DNA from: an uncultured Aquimarina sp.
Lineage (GTDB): Bacteria; Bacteroidota; Bacteroidia; Flavobacteriales; Flavobacteriaceae
Length of the DNA stretch: 64,000 bases
NCBI RefSeq assembly: GCF_947492965.1
Contig: NZ_CANLOZ010000005.1
Coordinates: 310,001-374,000, forward strand
Direction: 5' to 3'
A program made the position numbers and the translations under genes. Shown here one piece after another: positions 49,500 to 57,285 of the stretch. How positions within the stretch are numbered: position 1 is the stretch's first letter; the number at the start of each line of letters is the position of its first letter. The notes below the pieces were generated by a model, which was not told the origin of the DNA, searched no databases, and was given only the letters and a program-made list of their open reading frames with translations.

Positions 49500-49856
49500 A
49501 TGAAAACAATAATTCTTGTAATCTCCTTAATTTTTGCCGTACAGCTTGAAGTGATAGCACAAACAGAATTCGTATTAGAACCGTCTCAGAGTATGATAAT
49601 GACTGGTAAAGGGCCTGGTCAGGATGGAACAATCAATCCTTATATTGGACAAGACTGCATAGCAATAGTTAAAAATATAGGAAAAAGAAAATTTTCTATC
49701 AGAGTACAAGAAAATGGAAAGATTATTGAAGAAATTCCTATTCTAAAGGGTGATATAAAAAAAGTAAAGCTTTTGAAAGGTTATGAACTTTACTTAGATC
49801 CAAACCCAAAAGGAATAGCAAAAGCGAGCGTTGATTATGAAAAAATGGACGAATAA
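49500..49856 (+). CDS. Cassette 6: small secreted protein
   Basis: 118 residues: signal peptide ending VIAQ, then a short beta-rich domain (EFVLEPSQSMIMTGKGPGQDGTINPYIGQDC...). One Cys. Family not recognised; the size and outline suggest a single periplasmic beta-sandwich. Confidence 0.6.
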   Translation: MKTIILVISLIFAVQLEVIAQTEFVLEPSQSMIMTGKGPGQDGTINPYIGQDCIAIVKNIGKRKFSIRVQENGKIIEEIPILKGDIKKVKLLKGYELYLDPNPKGIAKASVDYEKMDE

Positions 49857-49864
49857 AAAACGTC

Positions 49865-49888
49865 TACTAACAAGGCACTTCGTTTAGC
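49865..49888 (+). repeat. attC6-like minimal site
   Basis: TACTAAC-AAGG then GTTTAGC within 24 bp. The boxes match those at 49333-49366, but almost all of the stem is missing, so it is probably a remnant. Confidence 0.45.
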
Positions 49889-49903
49889 AACAAAAAAATC
49901 TTA

Positions 49904-50380
49904 ATGGCAGTTTGGATGCAAATAATAGGTTTTCGTGAATCTAATTCTCTTGAAAAAGAAAAAGAACTGATCTCAAATATCTTAAATTCTGAAAATCTAA
50001 ATTGGAGTATAAAAAAGAGAAAAAATCTAGAGTTCTTTGAATTTACCTTCATTGATCAACAGTTAAAAATATACTTTGATAATCCAAATTTCATAGAGTT
50101 TTCAGGGACATCAAGTATTTTTACAGCCTGGTATAAATTCGTAGATACAGAAAATACGGAATTGACAAATAAGGTTAAAAAAGTATTCTCTCAAATAGCC
50201 AATAAACGCGGAATTCAAAAACTATACTATTTCTCAGAATGGTTCTTCTCTTTAGATCAGATCAGATTGGAAGAGGAAAATTTTGAACAATTAATAGAAC
50301 GGATTAAAAATTATCCTGATTTAAAAAAAACGGAATTACTTGGACTGGAAGCGAACGAATATTATATGGAAAAAATATAA
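49904..50380 (+). CDS. Cassette 7: hypothetical cytoplasmic protein
   Basis: 158 residues, no signal or membrane segment. Alpha/beta composition with MAVWMQIIGFRESNS at the start and a hydrophobic FFSLDQIRLEEENFEQLIERI near the end. Family not recognised. Single gene of its cassette. Confidence 0.58.
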   Translation: MAVWMQIIGFRESNSLEKEKELISNILNSENLNWSIKKRKNLEFFEFTFIDQQLKIYFDNPNFIEFSGTSSIFTAWYKFVDTENTELTNKVKKVFSQIANKRGIQKLYYFSEWFFSLDQIRLEEENFEQLIERIKNYPDLKKTELLGLEANEYYMEKI

Positions 50381-50381
50381 C

Positions 50382-50553
50382 GTAGCTAATACAATATAAG
50401 ATCTTATAGCAGCCAAGTAATTAATCAAAAGGTTCTTGCCTTTTTGACAAAGTAAAATACTTGAAGAAGGCAAAAGTTAACAACCAATGCGCAGAAAAAT
50501 CAAAAAACAGGGTAACAATTTGGGCTGCTACGATACATATATAAAAGATTAAC
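50382..50553 (+). repeat. attC7-like site, long class (A)
   Basis: R'' GTAGCTAATAC (50382-50392) resembles the complement of the cassette start GTTTAGCAAC with an inserted base. TAGCAGCC (50407-50414) pairs exactly with GGCTGCTA (50523-50530). It ends GATTAAC (50547-50553), where GTT has become GAT. Confidence 0.72.
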
Positions 50554-50565
50554 TTCAATTAATAA

Positions 50566-51015
50566 ATGAATATACTAAGTAATATATTCAATCGGAATAA
50601 AATTGATTGCCCAAGATGTCTGGGAAAAGGGCATGTGGATTTAAATGACATCAAAAGGTTAAATAAAGAACTTAAATGGGGACCAGGAGAATGTGCATAT
50701 TGCAACGGGAAAGGGAAAATAAATCCTAAAATTCAAAACAAGATACCTGTTGATACGACCTATTTAACAACAGATCTAAGTAAACAGGAAAGGAAAAAAC
50801 TAATTAACAATGATAAACAGGCATTAATTAAAGGCCTTGTCTCTGAAAAAAAAGCTGATGATCTTATAAAACAAGTAGATTTTCTTCATTTTGAAGGAAA
50901 ACTAAACCCCGACAAAATAGTTGAATTATTTTTAATTCCTCAAAATGAAATATCATCTACTGAAAAACAAGAATTACTCGATTATATAGTAAGAATAATT
51001 GAACATAAAAAATAA
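50566..51015 (+). CDS. Cassette 8: protein with DnaJ-type zinc-finger motifs
   Basis: 149 residues. Two CxxCxGxG motifs, CPRCLGKG (15-22) and CAYCNGKG (43-50), the DnaJ cysteine-rich signature, but no J domain and only two of the usual four repeats, enough for one zinc. The rest is helical. It may be a small chaperone-like or RNA/protein-binding zinc protein. It shares its cassette with the lipoprotein gene 11 bp downstream. Confidence 0.7.
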   Translation: MNILSNIFNRNKIDCPRCLGKGHVDLNDIKRLNKELKWGPGECAYCNGKGKINPKIQNKIPVDTTYLTTDLSKQERKKLINNDKQALIKGLVSEKKADDLIKQVDFLHFEGKLNPDKIVELFLIPQNEISSTEKQELLDYIVRIIEHKK

Positions 51016-51026
51016 AAATTTAAAAT

Positions 51027-51767
51027 ATGAACCTAAACTTAAAAAACATTGTTGTTGTTTTACTAACATTTGCTTTCTTTTCTTGTGATAGCAATGATAT
51101 TTCTGATATTGAAGAAAATCAAAGTGAGCCTATTTTATTAAAACATTATTATTTTGAAGGTAAGCTTGATAATGAACCTTTCTTAATAGAAAAAAAAATA
51201 TATGATAAATTTTATTCTGATGACAAACCCTTTAATATTGATTATGGAGGAACTCTTATTAATTGCAGTGAAACCACTGATAATGGGGTACCATCTAATT
51301 GCTATACTATATATGGAAGTGGTATAATTATTTATGAATCAATTCACCCTGGTGAAATTGGAAAACACAATACAGCAAAAGCCTACTTCGGAAGAATCAA
51401 TGTTGAGAAAAGAGAATTTAGTTCAGAATTAGAAGCTCTTAGAGAGTTTTTAATGAATAAAGACCTTAAATTCCGAAGAGACTTTGGAAATCCTTTACAA
51501 AATGGTGATTTTGCTTTTGACTTTTTCCCTTCTGGTGCTAACGACACTTATTATTCAACAAGATTCAACGATAATAGCGAATTTTTAGCGCAAATAACTA
51601 ATATTATAGAAGATTCTGATAATAATTTCATTGAAATAGAAGGTATAGTGGAAAAATGTAAACTTTATGATCTTAAAGAAAGAGATACATATAAGCTGCT
51701 AACCGATTTTAAATTCCGTATCCAAATCAATTCTGGATTTAATTTCAATAACTATAACGATAATTGA
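51027..51767 (+). CDS. Cassette 8: lipoprotein of unknown function
   Basis: 246 residues, lipobox FFSC near residue 20 followed by acidic SNDISDIEENQSE. The mature part is beta/alpha with FDFFPSGANDTYYS and a Cys pair (NCSET...SNCYT). Family not recognised. Confidence 0.6.
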   Translation: MNLNLKNIVVVLLTFAFFSCDSNDISDIEENQSEPILLKHYYFEGKLDNEPFLIEKKIYDKFYSDDKPFNIDYGGTLINCSETTDNGVPSNCYTIYGSGIIIYESIHPGEIGKHNTAKAYFGRINVEKREFSSELEALREFLMNKDLKFRRDFGNPLQNGDFAFDFFPSGANDTYYSTRFNDNSEFLAQITNIIEDSDNNFIEIEGIVEKCKLYDLKERDTYKLLTDFKFRIQINSGFNFNNYNDN

Positions 51768-51775
51768 AAAAACTG

Positions 51776-51830
51776 TACCAACAAGATCTTTAGTGCATAC
51801 AAAAAACACACCGTACAAGCGATGCTGTAG
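51776..51830 (+). repeat. attC8-like site, decayed
   Basis: TACCAAC (51776-51782) to GCTGTAG (51824-51830). L' CGTACAAGCGAT resembles CATACAAGAGAC of attC2. The R' has GCT instead of GTT; the complementary box of the next cassette (CTACAAC at 53218) shows GTT was probably original. Confidence 0.55.
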
Positions 51831-51863
51831 GTAATAGGAGAAACTTATTAAACCACTAACCGA

Positions 51864-53207
51864 ATGAAGAAAATATTATTAGTTACTTTATTAATCTCTC
51901 TACTGAGTTGTGGAAATGAAAAAGAATCATTTAAGTGGAACTTTGACTCCGACAGCAAATACATTTATTCATTCTCACAAATAACAAATAGTGAGAATAA
52001 AATGAAGAAAGAGGAAAAAAGTAACAAATCCTTCATCAGCGGAAATGGAAAAATGATAATCAATGGAAAATCCAAAAATTTAGCTGATTTAAGTTTTGAA
52101 GAAATCAAGGTGAAACTTAAAAATGATTTTAGCAGGGATACAATATCTGACACACAACCAAACTCGATAATTCAAGGTTTACAATCTAATGGAACGTTTC
52201 AAGTGACTTCGCCCTCAAATGATTTTATACGTCTATTACTTCCATTACCGCACAAGAAATTAAGCATTGGAGATACTTGCAAAGTTTCTCTTAATGTACC
52301 CTTTAATATCAATGGTTCATTAATTAACTCTAAAGGTTTTAATACTTTGACTTTTTCTAATTATGAAGATATTGAAGGACATAAATGTGTCGTCTTAAAT
52401 GGAGAAATTAACGTTTCAAAGTTAGATTTACCGGACAGTTTTGAGGGTAACTATAAACTAACTCAAATTGGAAAAGGAAAATATTATTTTGACATAGAAA
52501 AAGGTATCTACATAAAATCAAAAGTTAAATTTGAATTAACAACTTTAGCAGACAATGAAGACCTTTATATGAGCTCTAAAAGCTCGCATGAATATGAAAT
52601 TAATTTCTTAGATAAAATAGATAAATCAAAAGAGATTACAAAAACAAAAAAAGCATTGATCAATGAGCCTGTTAACTCACCTTATGATATTGCCAAAACC
52701 GTAATTGAATTTCTACAAAGAAAAGATACAATCAAGTATTTAAACATAGCTATTCCGTTAGACAAACAGAAAAAACTTTTTGTGGATAACATAAAATACA
52801 ATCCTCAAGAAAATGATACTATGGCAATCTATCGAGAGCTAAAAAGAAAATATGATGATAGAGTTGACAACTTTTTAGTCAGAGCAGGATACATATTAGA
52901 AATAATGGAAGAAGATAAAGGCTTCGATATTGAGAAAGCCACTATCGATACAATATATTACAAGCACGAAAAAACTAAAAATTATGGTGGTTTTGGTAGA
53001 ACTATTATAGGAAATTGGGCAGATTTAACTGTCGAAATGAATTTTAACAACCAAAAGTATTATTTCGAAATACCTCAAATCATAAAAGTTGAAAATCAGT
53101 GGTACCTATATTATCCTGAATACTATTTGCGAGATGAAAAAGAAAGGAAATTTGTTGATAAAGGAGTTAAAGAACTAAAACAAAAATCAGAGGAATTCTG
53201 GAAATAA
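51864..53207 (+). CDS. Cassette 9: large lipoprotein of unknown function
   Basis: 447 residues, lipobox LLSC near residue 16. The N-terminal half (about 20-260) is a beta-rich DUF6263-like region (KWNFDSDSKYIYSFSQITN...YYFDIEKGIYIKSK). A second domain (about 275-447) has helical VIEFLQRKDTIKYLNIAI and ends in a DEKERKFVDKG helix. The longest single-gene cassette here; expected on the outer membrane. Confidence 0.62.
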   Translation: MKKILLVTLLISLLSCGNEKESFKWNFDSDSKYIYSFSQITNSENKMKKEEKSNKSFISGNGKMIINGKSKNLADLSFEEIKVKLKNDFSRDTISDTQPNSIIQGLQSNGTFQVTSPSNDFIRLLLPLPHKKLSIGDTCKVSLNVPFNINGSLINSKGFNTLTFSNYEDIEGHKCVVLNGEINVSKLDLPDSFEGNYKLTQIGKGKYYFDIEKGIYIKSKVKFELTTLADNEDLYMSSKSSHEYEINFLDKIDKSKEITKTKKALINEPVNSPYDIAKTVIEFLQRKDTIKYLNIAIPLDKQKKLFVDNIKYNPQENDTMAIYRELKRKYDDRVDNFLVRAGYILEIMEEDKGFDIEKATIDTIYYKHEKTKNYGGFGRTIIGNWADLTVEMNFNNQKYYFEIPQIIKVENQWYLYYPEYYLRDEKERKFVDKGVKELKQKSEEFWK

Positions 53208-53212
53208 ATAAC

Positions 53213-53285
53213 ACTACCTACAACAATTTGTATATTGCACATACACCCTGCAGGATGCAAATGTATCATACAAGAAACGTTAGAT
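53213..53285 (+). repeat. attC9-like site, short class (B)
   Basis: ACTACCTACAAC (53213-53224) complements the cassette start at 51824 in 10/12 bases. L'' TTGTAT (53228-53233), inner TTGCA/TGCAA and CCTGCAGG, L' ATACAA (53268-53273), R' GTTAGAT (53279-53285), a perfect GTTRRRY core. R''-to-R' is 68 bp, as in attC2. Confidence 0.88.
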
Positions 53286-53294
53286 TAAATTGAA

Positions 53295-53786
53295 ATGGCA
53301 CATACCATAAATGGGATAATAACAAGTTTTAAATATGAAGGAGAACTTCCAAATGTAATTTTAGTTGGTAATTATCATTTGATTCCCTTTAAAAATAAAT
53401 ATGGATCTAATTACTCCGATTCTGTACTTGATCCGTATGAAGAATTGACAAAAGAAACACGCAAAACTTTAAAGGAATTATCATTCAAAGGAAAATGCGC
53501 ATATATAGAAACAGATTATTTTGGAGGACCTGGAACACAAATGTCAGAAGCTTGGTTTAATGGAGAAAGAATCATTGGCCCTCTAGTCTCATTTGACGGA
53601 ACTGAAAACCCCAAAATTCCATCAGGAGCAGTTCTAGTGGAAAACTCTATAAACGAGACTTTGAAAACAATTGGAATTTATAGACACGAAGGAAAAGATG
53701 AATTTGATTCTGTAAGACTAGGATCGTATCGTTCGAATGATGAAATAATAGAAGAATATAAAAAAACTCAATCTAACAAATTGTAA
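53295..53786 (+). CDS. Cassette 10: hypothetical protein
   Basis: 163 residues, soluble, no signal. Short MAHTINGIITSFKYEG start, YLDP-like acidic loop, FGGPGTQMSEAW and a terminal helix EEIIEEYKKTQSNKL whose last codons lie inside attC10. Similar to proteins sensing or modifying partners in other cassettes only in size; family not recognised. Confidence 0.6.
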   Translation: MAHTINGIITSFKYEGELPNVILVGNYHLIPFKNKYGSNYSDSVLDPYEELTKETRKTLKELSFKGKCAYIETDYFGGPGTQMSEAWFNGERIIGPLVSFDGTENPKIPSGAVLVENSINETLKTIGIYRHEGKDEFDSVRLGSYRSNDEIIEEYKKTQSNKL

Positions 53787-53823
53787 AAATGTATTAAAAC
53801 GCATTTTACACGAACCGTTGGCA
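53770..53823 (+). repeat. attC10-like site, short class (B)
   Basis: AATCTAAC (53770-53777) is the exact complement of the cassette start GTTAGATT (53279-53286). ATCTAAC fits RYYYAAC perfectly. TGTAAAAATG (53782-53791) pairs with GCATTTTACA (53801-53810). R' GTTGGCA (53817-53823). The stop codon of the gene is in the left arm. Confidence 0.9.
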
Positions 53824-53840
53824 AACATTAAAGAGCTCTA

Positions 53841-54380
53841 ATGAAATTCAAAAAACTTCTATTATCAATTTTATTTTACTTCATAGTTTTTATTATAAAT
53901 GGTCAAAGTTTTAAAATAGATGAGAGAAGTACTGAGCGGTATATGAACTATTTCAACCAAATATATGCAATTGAAAAATCTTTAATCTCAAAACAAATAG
54001 ACCCTAAAGTTGAATTTGCAAATGGAATGATTGATGCTGATGTATTTAAAAAAATGGCTAATAAATTTCAAAAAAACTTACCAAATTCCTTCTTTAAAAA
54101 TTCCAACGGAATCCCAATAATCGATACAAACAAAATAATTGCTCATCAAAACTTTGTAAAATGGACTTACGCGAAACTTAACACAAATAATGAGGTTGAT
54201 GTCTATTTACAATTAATAGTATACTTTCAGGTGAAAGAAAAAATTCACTTCCCGAAAATTGAACGAATTGAGATTATAGAAAAAGAGAAATTAAATAATG
54301 TTAATTTAGATCGAATCGTAAAATTGTATAAAACAAGAAAAGAGATGGACAAAAATGCTCCTCCTCCGCCTAAGTTTTAA
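53841..54380 (+). CDS. Cassette 11: secreted protein of unknown function
   Basis: 179 residues with a signal peptide (ending IINGQ). Helical N-terminal half (YMNYFNQIYAIEKSLISKQI), beta region YLQLIVYFQVKEKIHFPKIERIEII and a Pro-rich tail APPPPKF. The tail abuts a half attC site, so the native 3' end of this cassette may have been lost. Confidence 0.58.
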   Translation: MKFKKLLLSILFYFIVFIINGQSFKIDERSTERYMNYFNQIYAIEKSLISKQIDPKVEFANGMIDADVFKKMANKFQKNLPNSFFKNSNGIPIIDTNKIIAHQNFVKWTYAKLNTNNEVDVYLQLIVYFQVKEKIHFPKIERIEIIEKEKLNNVNLDRIVKLYKTRKEMDKNAPPPPKF

Positions 54381-54390
54381 AATAAAAACG

Positions 54391-54427
54391 ATTTGCGCTG
54401 CTACGATACATATATTAAACGTTGCTA
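54391..54427 (+). repeat. attC11 half-site (class A right arm only)
   Basis: GCTGCTACGATACATATATTAAAC followed by GTTGCTA (54421-54427), split here for reading, matches the right end of class A sites. The left arm and R'' are missing after the preceding stop codon. Confidence 0.6.
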
Positions 54428-54435
54428 CCATTGAC

Positions 54436-55056
54436 ATGAAGAATTTTGAATCATTAAATAGAGAATTATTGGAAGCTAGATTGGAGACTCGAGCTTTCCT
54501 GAATGAAGAGACGAGCCCCATTTCAATTTTAGTGAATACAAAAACCTCTTCAAAGCCCTACAAGGAAATACTAATTAAATATTTGGACATTCTCAAAGGG
54601 AATGAATTGGAGATGGTAATTCGAGCATTGTCTGAAAAAGGAATGAAAGACGTTGCTCCACTGTTGATTAAGATTTTAAATAATTCGGAAAACTATCCGA
54701 ATTTGGACCTTTGGGCAGTAGGAAATGCAATAAGTGTAATTGATGATAGTTCAACTTATGATGAAGTCCTAAAAGTCTGCCAATCTCCTAAATACGGAGC
54801 TTCCAGACAAATGATGATGACCACGTTGAGAAAAATGAAAACTGAAGAATCATTTAAAACTTTGATTATCTCACTTCAGGATGACTCAATCCGTGGACAT
54901 GCAATTGACGAGCTAAGAAAATGGGGAGATCCTAGAGCGTTGATGCCAATTGAAAACGTTGAAGTAAGAAAAGGGCTTTTTGAGGCAAAAGCGAAGAAAA
55001 AAGCAATTAAAAAATTAAAAACGGCAGCCAACAATGGCTATAAAGTATATATCTAA
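54436..55056 (+). CDS. Cassette 12: HEAT-repeat-like protein
   Basis: 206 residues from ATG 54436; a longer frame runs back through the half attC site and is rejected. Helical throughout with HEAT/PBS-lyase-like repeats: EMVIRALSEKGMKDVAPLLIKIL, VGNAISVIDD and LRKWGDPRALMPIENV. Cytoplasmic scaffold or partner protein; partner unknown. The last codons fall in the attC12 left arm. Confidence 0.72.
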   Translation: MKNFESLNRELLEARLETRAFLNEETSPISILVNTKTSSKPYKEILIKYLDILKGNELEMVIRALSEKGMKDVAPLLIKILNNSENYPNLDLWAVGNAISVIDDSSTYDEVLKVCQSPKYGASRQMMMTTLRKMKTEESFKTLIISLQDDSIRGHAIDELRKWGDPRALMPIENVEVRKGLFEAKAKKKAIKKLKTAANNGYKVYI

Positions 55057-55102
55057 CTAACCAAACTGTGCCTACGCTTCGTCGACTGAACGCTAGCTGT
55101 AC
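55023..55102 (+). repeat. attC12-like site, decayed
   Basis: GGCAGCCAAC (55023-55032) matches the complement of the cassette start GTTGCTACC with one inserted base. It ends GCTGTAC (55096-55102), again GCT for GTT. Arms are poorly paired. Confidence 0.5.
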
Positions 55103-55115
55103 TAAACTTAATACT

Positions 55116-55493
55116 ATGTCCAATTTAAACAGATTTCTGTCAAATTTATCAGGGCAAGAAATATTTATTCATTTTGTTCTATTATTACTTCTGGGACTTA
55201 TAGGATATCATGCTTATAAAGATTTTTTAGTTACTAATTATAAAAAGGAAACTATTGGGGAAATTGTTGAGTACAGACCTAAAAAGGGAAAAGGTGGATG
55301 TGGAATTAAATATAAATATACTGTCAACGGAAAAGAATATTTTGGGAATGTTGGAGTTCACTGTACAAATATATTTGAGAAAAATATTGGAACTAAAATA
55401 ACCGTATATTATTCTTCAGAAAAAACAGAATCTTCTCAAGTTGATCTTGGAGATTTAGATAAATATCGGAGTACTATTTATATGGTTAAATAA
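55116..55493 (+). CDS. Cassette 13: DUF3592-like membrane protein
   Basis: 125 residues from ATG 55116; the GTG-started extension lies in attC12. One membrane helix (about 18-34) and a beta domain with TIGEIVEYRPKKGKGG, YKYTVNGKEYFG and ITVYYSSEKTESS, the DUF3592 pattern. Two Cys flank the strand pair. It resembles the cassette 1 product in layout. Confidence 0.7.
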   Translation: MSNLNRFLSNLSGQEIFIHFVLLLLLGLIGYHAYKDFLVTNYKKETIGEIVEYRPKKGKGGCGIKYKYTVNGKEYFGNVGVHCTNIFEKNIGTKITVYYSSEKTESSQVDLGDLDKYRSTIYMVK

Positions 55494-55497
55494 AATA

Positions 55498-55669
55498 GTC
55501 TACAACACCATATATGTGCCATAGCAGCAAAGTAATCAATCGACTGGTTGTTGTATATTTATGAAGGCTTAATTTTTGCAGAAAGGAAAAGTTAACAACC
55601 AATGCGCAGAAAAATCAAAAATCAAGGTAACATTTTGCTCTGATACGACACATATATTAAGCCTTAAGC
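55498..55669 (+). repeat. attC13-like site, long class (A)
   Basis: R'' CTACAAC (55500-55506), ATATATGTG (55510-55518) paired with CACATATAT (55649-55657), inner GGTTGTT/AACAACC. It ends CTTAAGC (55663-55669), whose TTAAGCAC is 7/8 complementary to the box at 57799. Confidence 0.78.
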
Positions 55670-55688
55670 ACAACCTTAAATCGAACTT

Positions 55689-55714
55689 TGTAACACCTAT
55701 CCAATTCTTGTATC
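55689..55714 (+). promoter_or_regulatory. ECF-type promoter 1 (TGTAACAC-N12-TGTATC)
   Basis: TGTAACAC at 55689 and TGTATC at 55709, start-to-start 20 bp, 19 bases before the sigma factor ATG. The identical pair recurs at 56671 and 57232. Confidence 0.75.
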
Positions 55715-55733
55715 TAACAAGAAAAAGAATCGT

Positions 55734-56606
55734 ATGAATCAACTGGGAGATAAATATTCAGAGAAAAGAAATATAGAACTATTGAAATCCTCTTTGGATG
55801 GTAACAAAGATGCATTGAATCAGCTCATAAAAATCCACAGACCGTATATTTTCAATGTGGCTTGGAAATTTACATTTGACCCTCAAGACGCAGAAGATTT
55901 AACTCAAGAAGCACTTATCAAGGTAATCACCAAGCTATCACAATTTAAATTCGAAAGTCAATTTAGAACTTGGCTCTATCGCATTGTATTTAATGAATTT
56001 TTATTATCCAAAAGACGAAAAGGAGAAAAACAATTCACGGATTTTGAAAATCAAGGAAAACGACTTGACTCTATTGAAAATACAACCGTAGACGAAAGTG
56101 AAGAAAAGGAATACGAGGAATTGGCAAAGGAGCTTAGATATCGTTGTCTATCTGGTATGATAATGTGTCTTACTAGGGAGCAAAGACTTTTATTTATTGT
56201 AGGAGAAACGTTTGGAGTCGACCACAATTTAGGCTCTGAAATATTCGGAATGACAAAAGCTAATTATAGAGTAAAGCTTCACAGAGCAAGAAAGGAATTA
56301 ATTAACTTTATGCAACAAAAATGCGGACTGATGAACTCGAAAAATCCCTGCAGATGTGGCAAAAAGGCAAAAACTATGCACAAAAATGGTTATCTCACTG
56401 AAGACCAACAACTTTTCAATGTAGGTTACAAAACCAAAGTAGCAGACTATGCTTTCCAGAACAGTGAATTGGTTGCCGATATTGTAGATAAAAAGCATTT
56501 AGAGTTACTTAGAGATATTCCAGCGAAGGATGATTTTTCTAAAGAAACTATTGTTGAAGAAATTATTGGAAATAATGGATTACTAGATTTTTTTGAGCTA
56601 AACTAG
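55734..56606 (+). CDS. Cassette 14: ECF-type sigma factor with Cys-rich tail
   Basis: 290 residues. Region 2 (about 20-95) with PQDAEDLTQEALIKVITKL and FRTWLYRIVFNEFL; region 4 (about 140-195) with MTKANYRVKLHRARKELINFM; then QKCGLMNSKNPCRCGKK and about 80 more residues. Same unusual architecture as the factor at 39755-40564. Its own promoter and those of the next two genes share one motif, so it probably activates itself and them. It ends at a strong terminator. Confidence 0.9.
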   Translation: MNQLGDKYSEKRNIELLKSSLDGNKDALNQLIKIHRPYIFNVAWKFTFDPQDAEDLTQEALIKVITKLSQFKFESQFRTWLYRIVFNEFLLSKRRKGEKQFTDFENQGKRLDSIENTTVDESEEKEYEELAKELRYRCLSGMIMCLTREQRLLFIVGETFGVDHNLGSEIFGMTKANYRVKLHRARKELINFMQQKCGLMNSKNPCRCGKKAKTMHKNGYLTEDQQLFNVGYKTKVADYAFQNSELVADIVDKKHLELLRDIPAKDDFSKETIVEEIIGNNGLLDFFELN

Positions 56607-56624
56607 TACAGATTCATACGTATA

Positions 56625-56659
56625 AAAAAGCCCGTGATTTTGATAATCACGGGCTTTTT
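56625..56659 (+). terminator. Intrinsic terminator after the sigma gene
   Basis: AGCCCGTGATT pairs perfectly with AATCACGGGCT over a short loop, followed by TTTTATTTTT. It separates the sigma gene from the SRPBCC genes, which then need their own promoter. Confidence 0.93.
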
Positions 56660-56670
56660 ATTTTTCATTC

Positions 56671-56696
56671 TGTAACACCAGAGAGTTTTCTGTATC
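56671..56696 (+). promoter_or_regulatory. ECF-type promoter 2
   Basis: TGTAACAC at 56671 and TGTATC at 56691 (20 bp start-to-start), 28 bases before the SRPBCC ATG; the downstream AAAAGG(C/T)AAATTA is also shared with promoter 3. Confidence 0.78.
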
Positions 56697-56724
56697 AAAA
56701 AGGCAAATTAAAAATCTAAACAAA

Positions 56725-57228
56725 ATGGACATAAAAAAAGAAATCGTAATCAACCGTCCCGTTCAAGAAGTATGGGAAGTGCTGGGAAATCAATTTACAA
56801 CTGCCTACAAATGGGCAAGAGGGTTAACTCATTCAGAAGGTTTTGGAAAACCAAAATTTGATGGAGCAGAATGCAGCAAAAGAACTTGTGAAGTTCCTGG
56901 CTTTGGAACAATTCAGGAAGACATCAAGAAATTCGACTCCAAAAACTACGTGTTGGCTTACGAAGTCGTGAAAGGATTCCCAGGTTTTATCACTTCTGCT
57001 ATTAATACATGGACTTTAGAACGCAAGGGAAGCAATACACTTGTACACATGAAAATGAAAATGCAAACCAAAGGTTTTAAAGGTGCCATTATGGGACCAA
57101 TGATGAAAATGCAACTCAACAAAGCGGTAGCAGGGGTTATTGAAGACCTAAAAATATTTGTCGAAACAGGTAAACCAAGCGATTATAAACAAAAGGAATT
57201 GGAAAAAAATAGAAAGAAAGTAGCTTAA
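56725..57228 (+). CDS. Cassette 14: SRPBCC-family protein, cytoplasmic
   Basis: 167 residues. Opens IKKEIVINRPVQEVWEVLG, the usual start of START/Bet v 1-like SRPBCC ligand-binding proteins, with a long C-terminal helix (LNKAVAGVIEDLKIFV). No signal peptide. It likely binds a hydrophobic ligand. Preceded by ECF-type promoter 2; followed after 57 bp by a second, exported family member. Confidence 0.82.
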   Translation: MDIKKEIVINRPVQEVWEVLGNQFTTAYKWARGLTHSEGFGKPKFDGAECSKRTCEVPGFGTIQEDIKKFDSKNYVLAYEVVKGFPGFITSAINTWTLERKGSNTLVHMKMKMQTKGFKGAIMGPMMKMQLNKAVAGVIEDLKIFVETGKPSDYKQKELEKNRKKVA

Positions 57229-57231
57229 TTC

Positions 57232-57257
57232 TGTAACACATCAATGAATACTGTATC
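57232..57257 (+). promoter_or_regulatory. ECF-type promoter 3
   Basis: TGTAACAC at 57232 and TGTATC at 57252, again 20 bp apart and again 28 bases before the ATG. Confidence 0.78.
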
Positions 57258-57285
57258 AAAAGGTAAATTATAAAAATCATTAACA

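Noticed and set aside
54355..54435. Upstream extension of the HEAT-repeat protein
   Set aside because: The extension would translate the half attC site and the end of the previous gene; the ATG at 54436 is a natural start.
55068..55115. GTG-started extension of the DUF3592-like gene
   Set aside because: It encodes attC12 sequence; the ATG at 55116 starts the recognisable protein.
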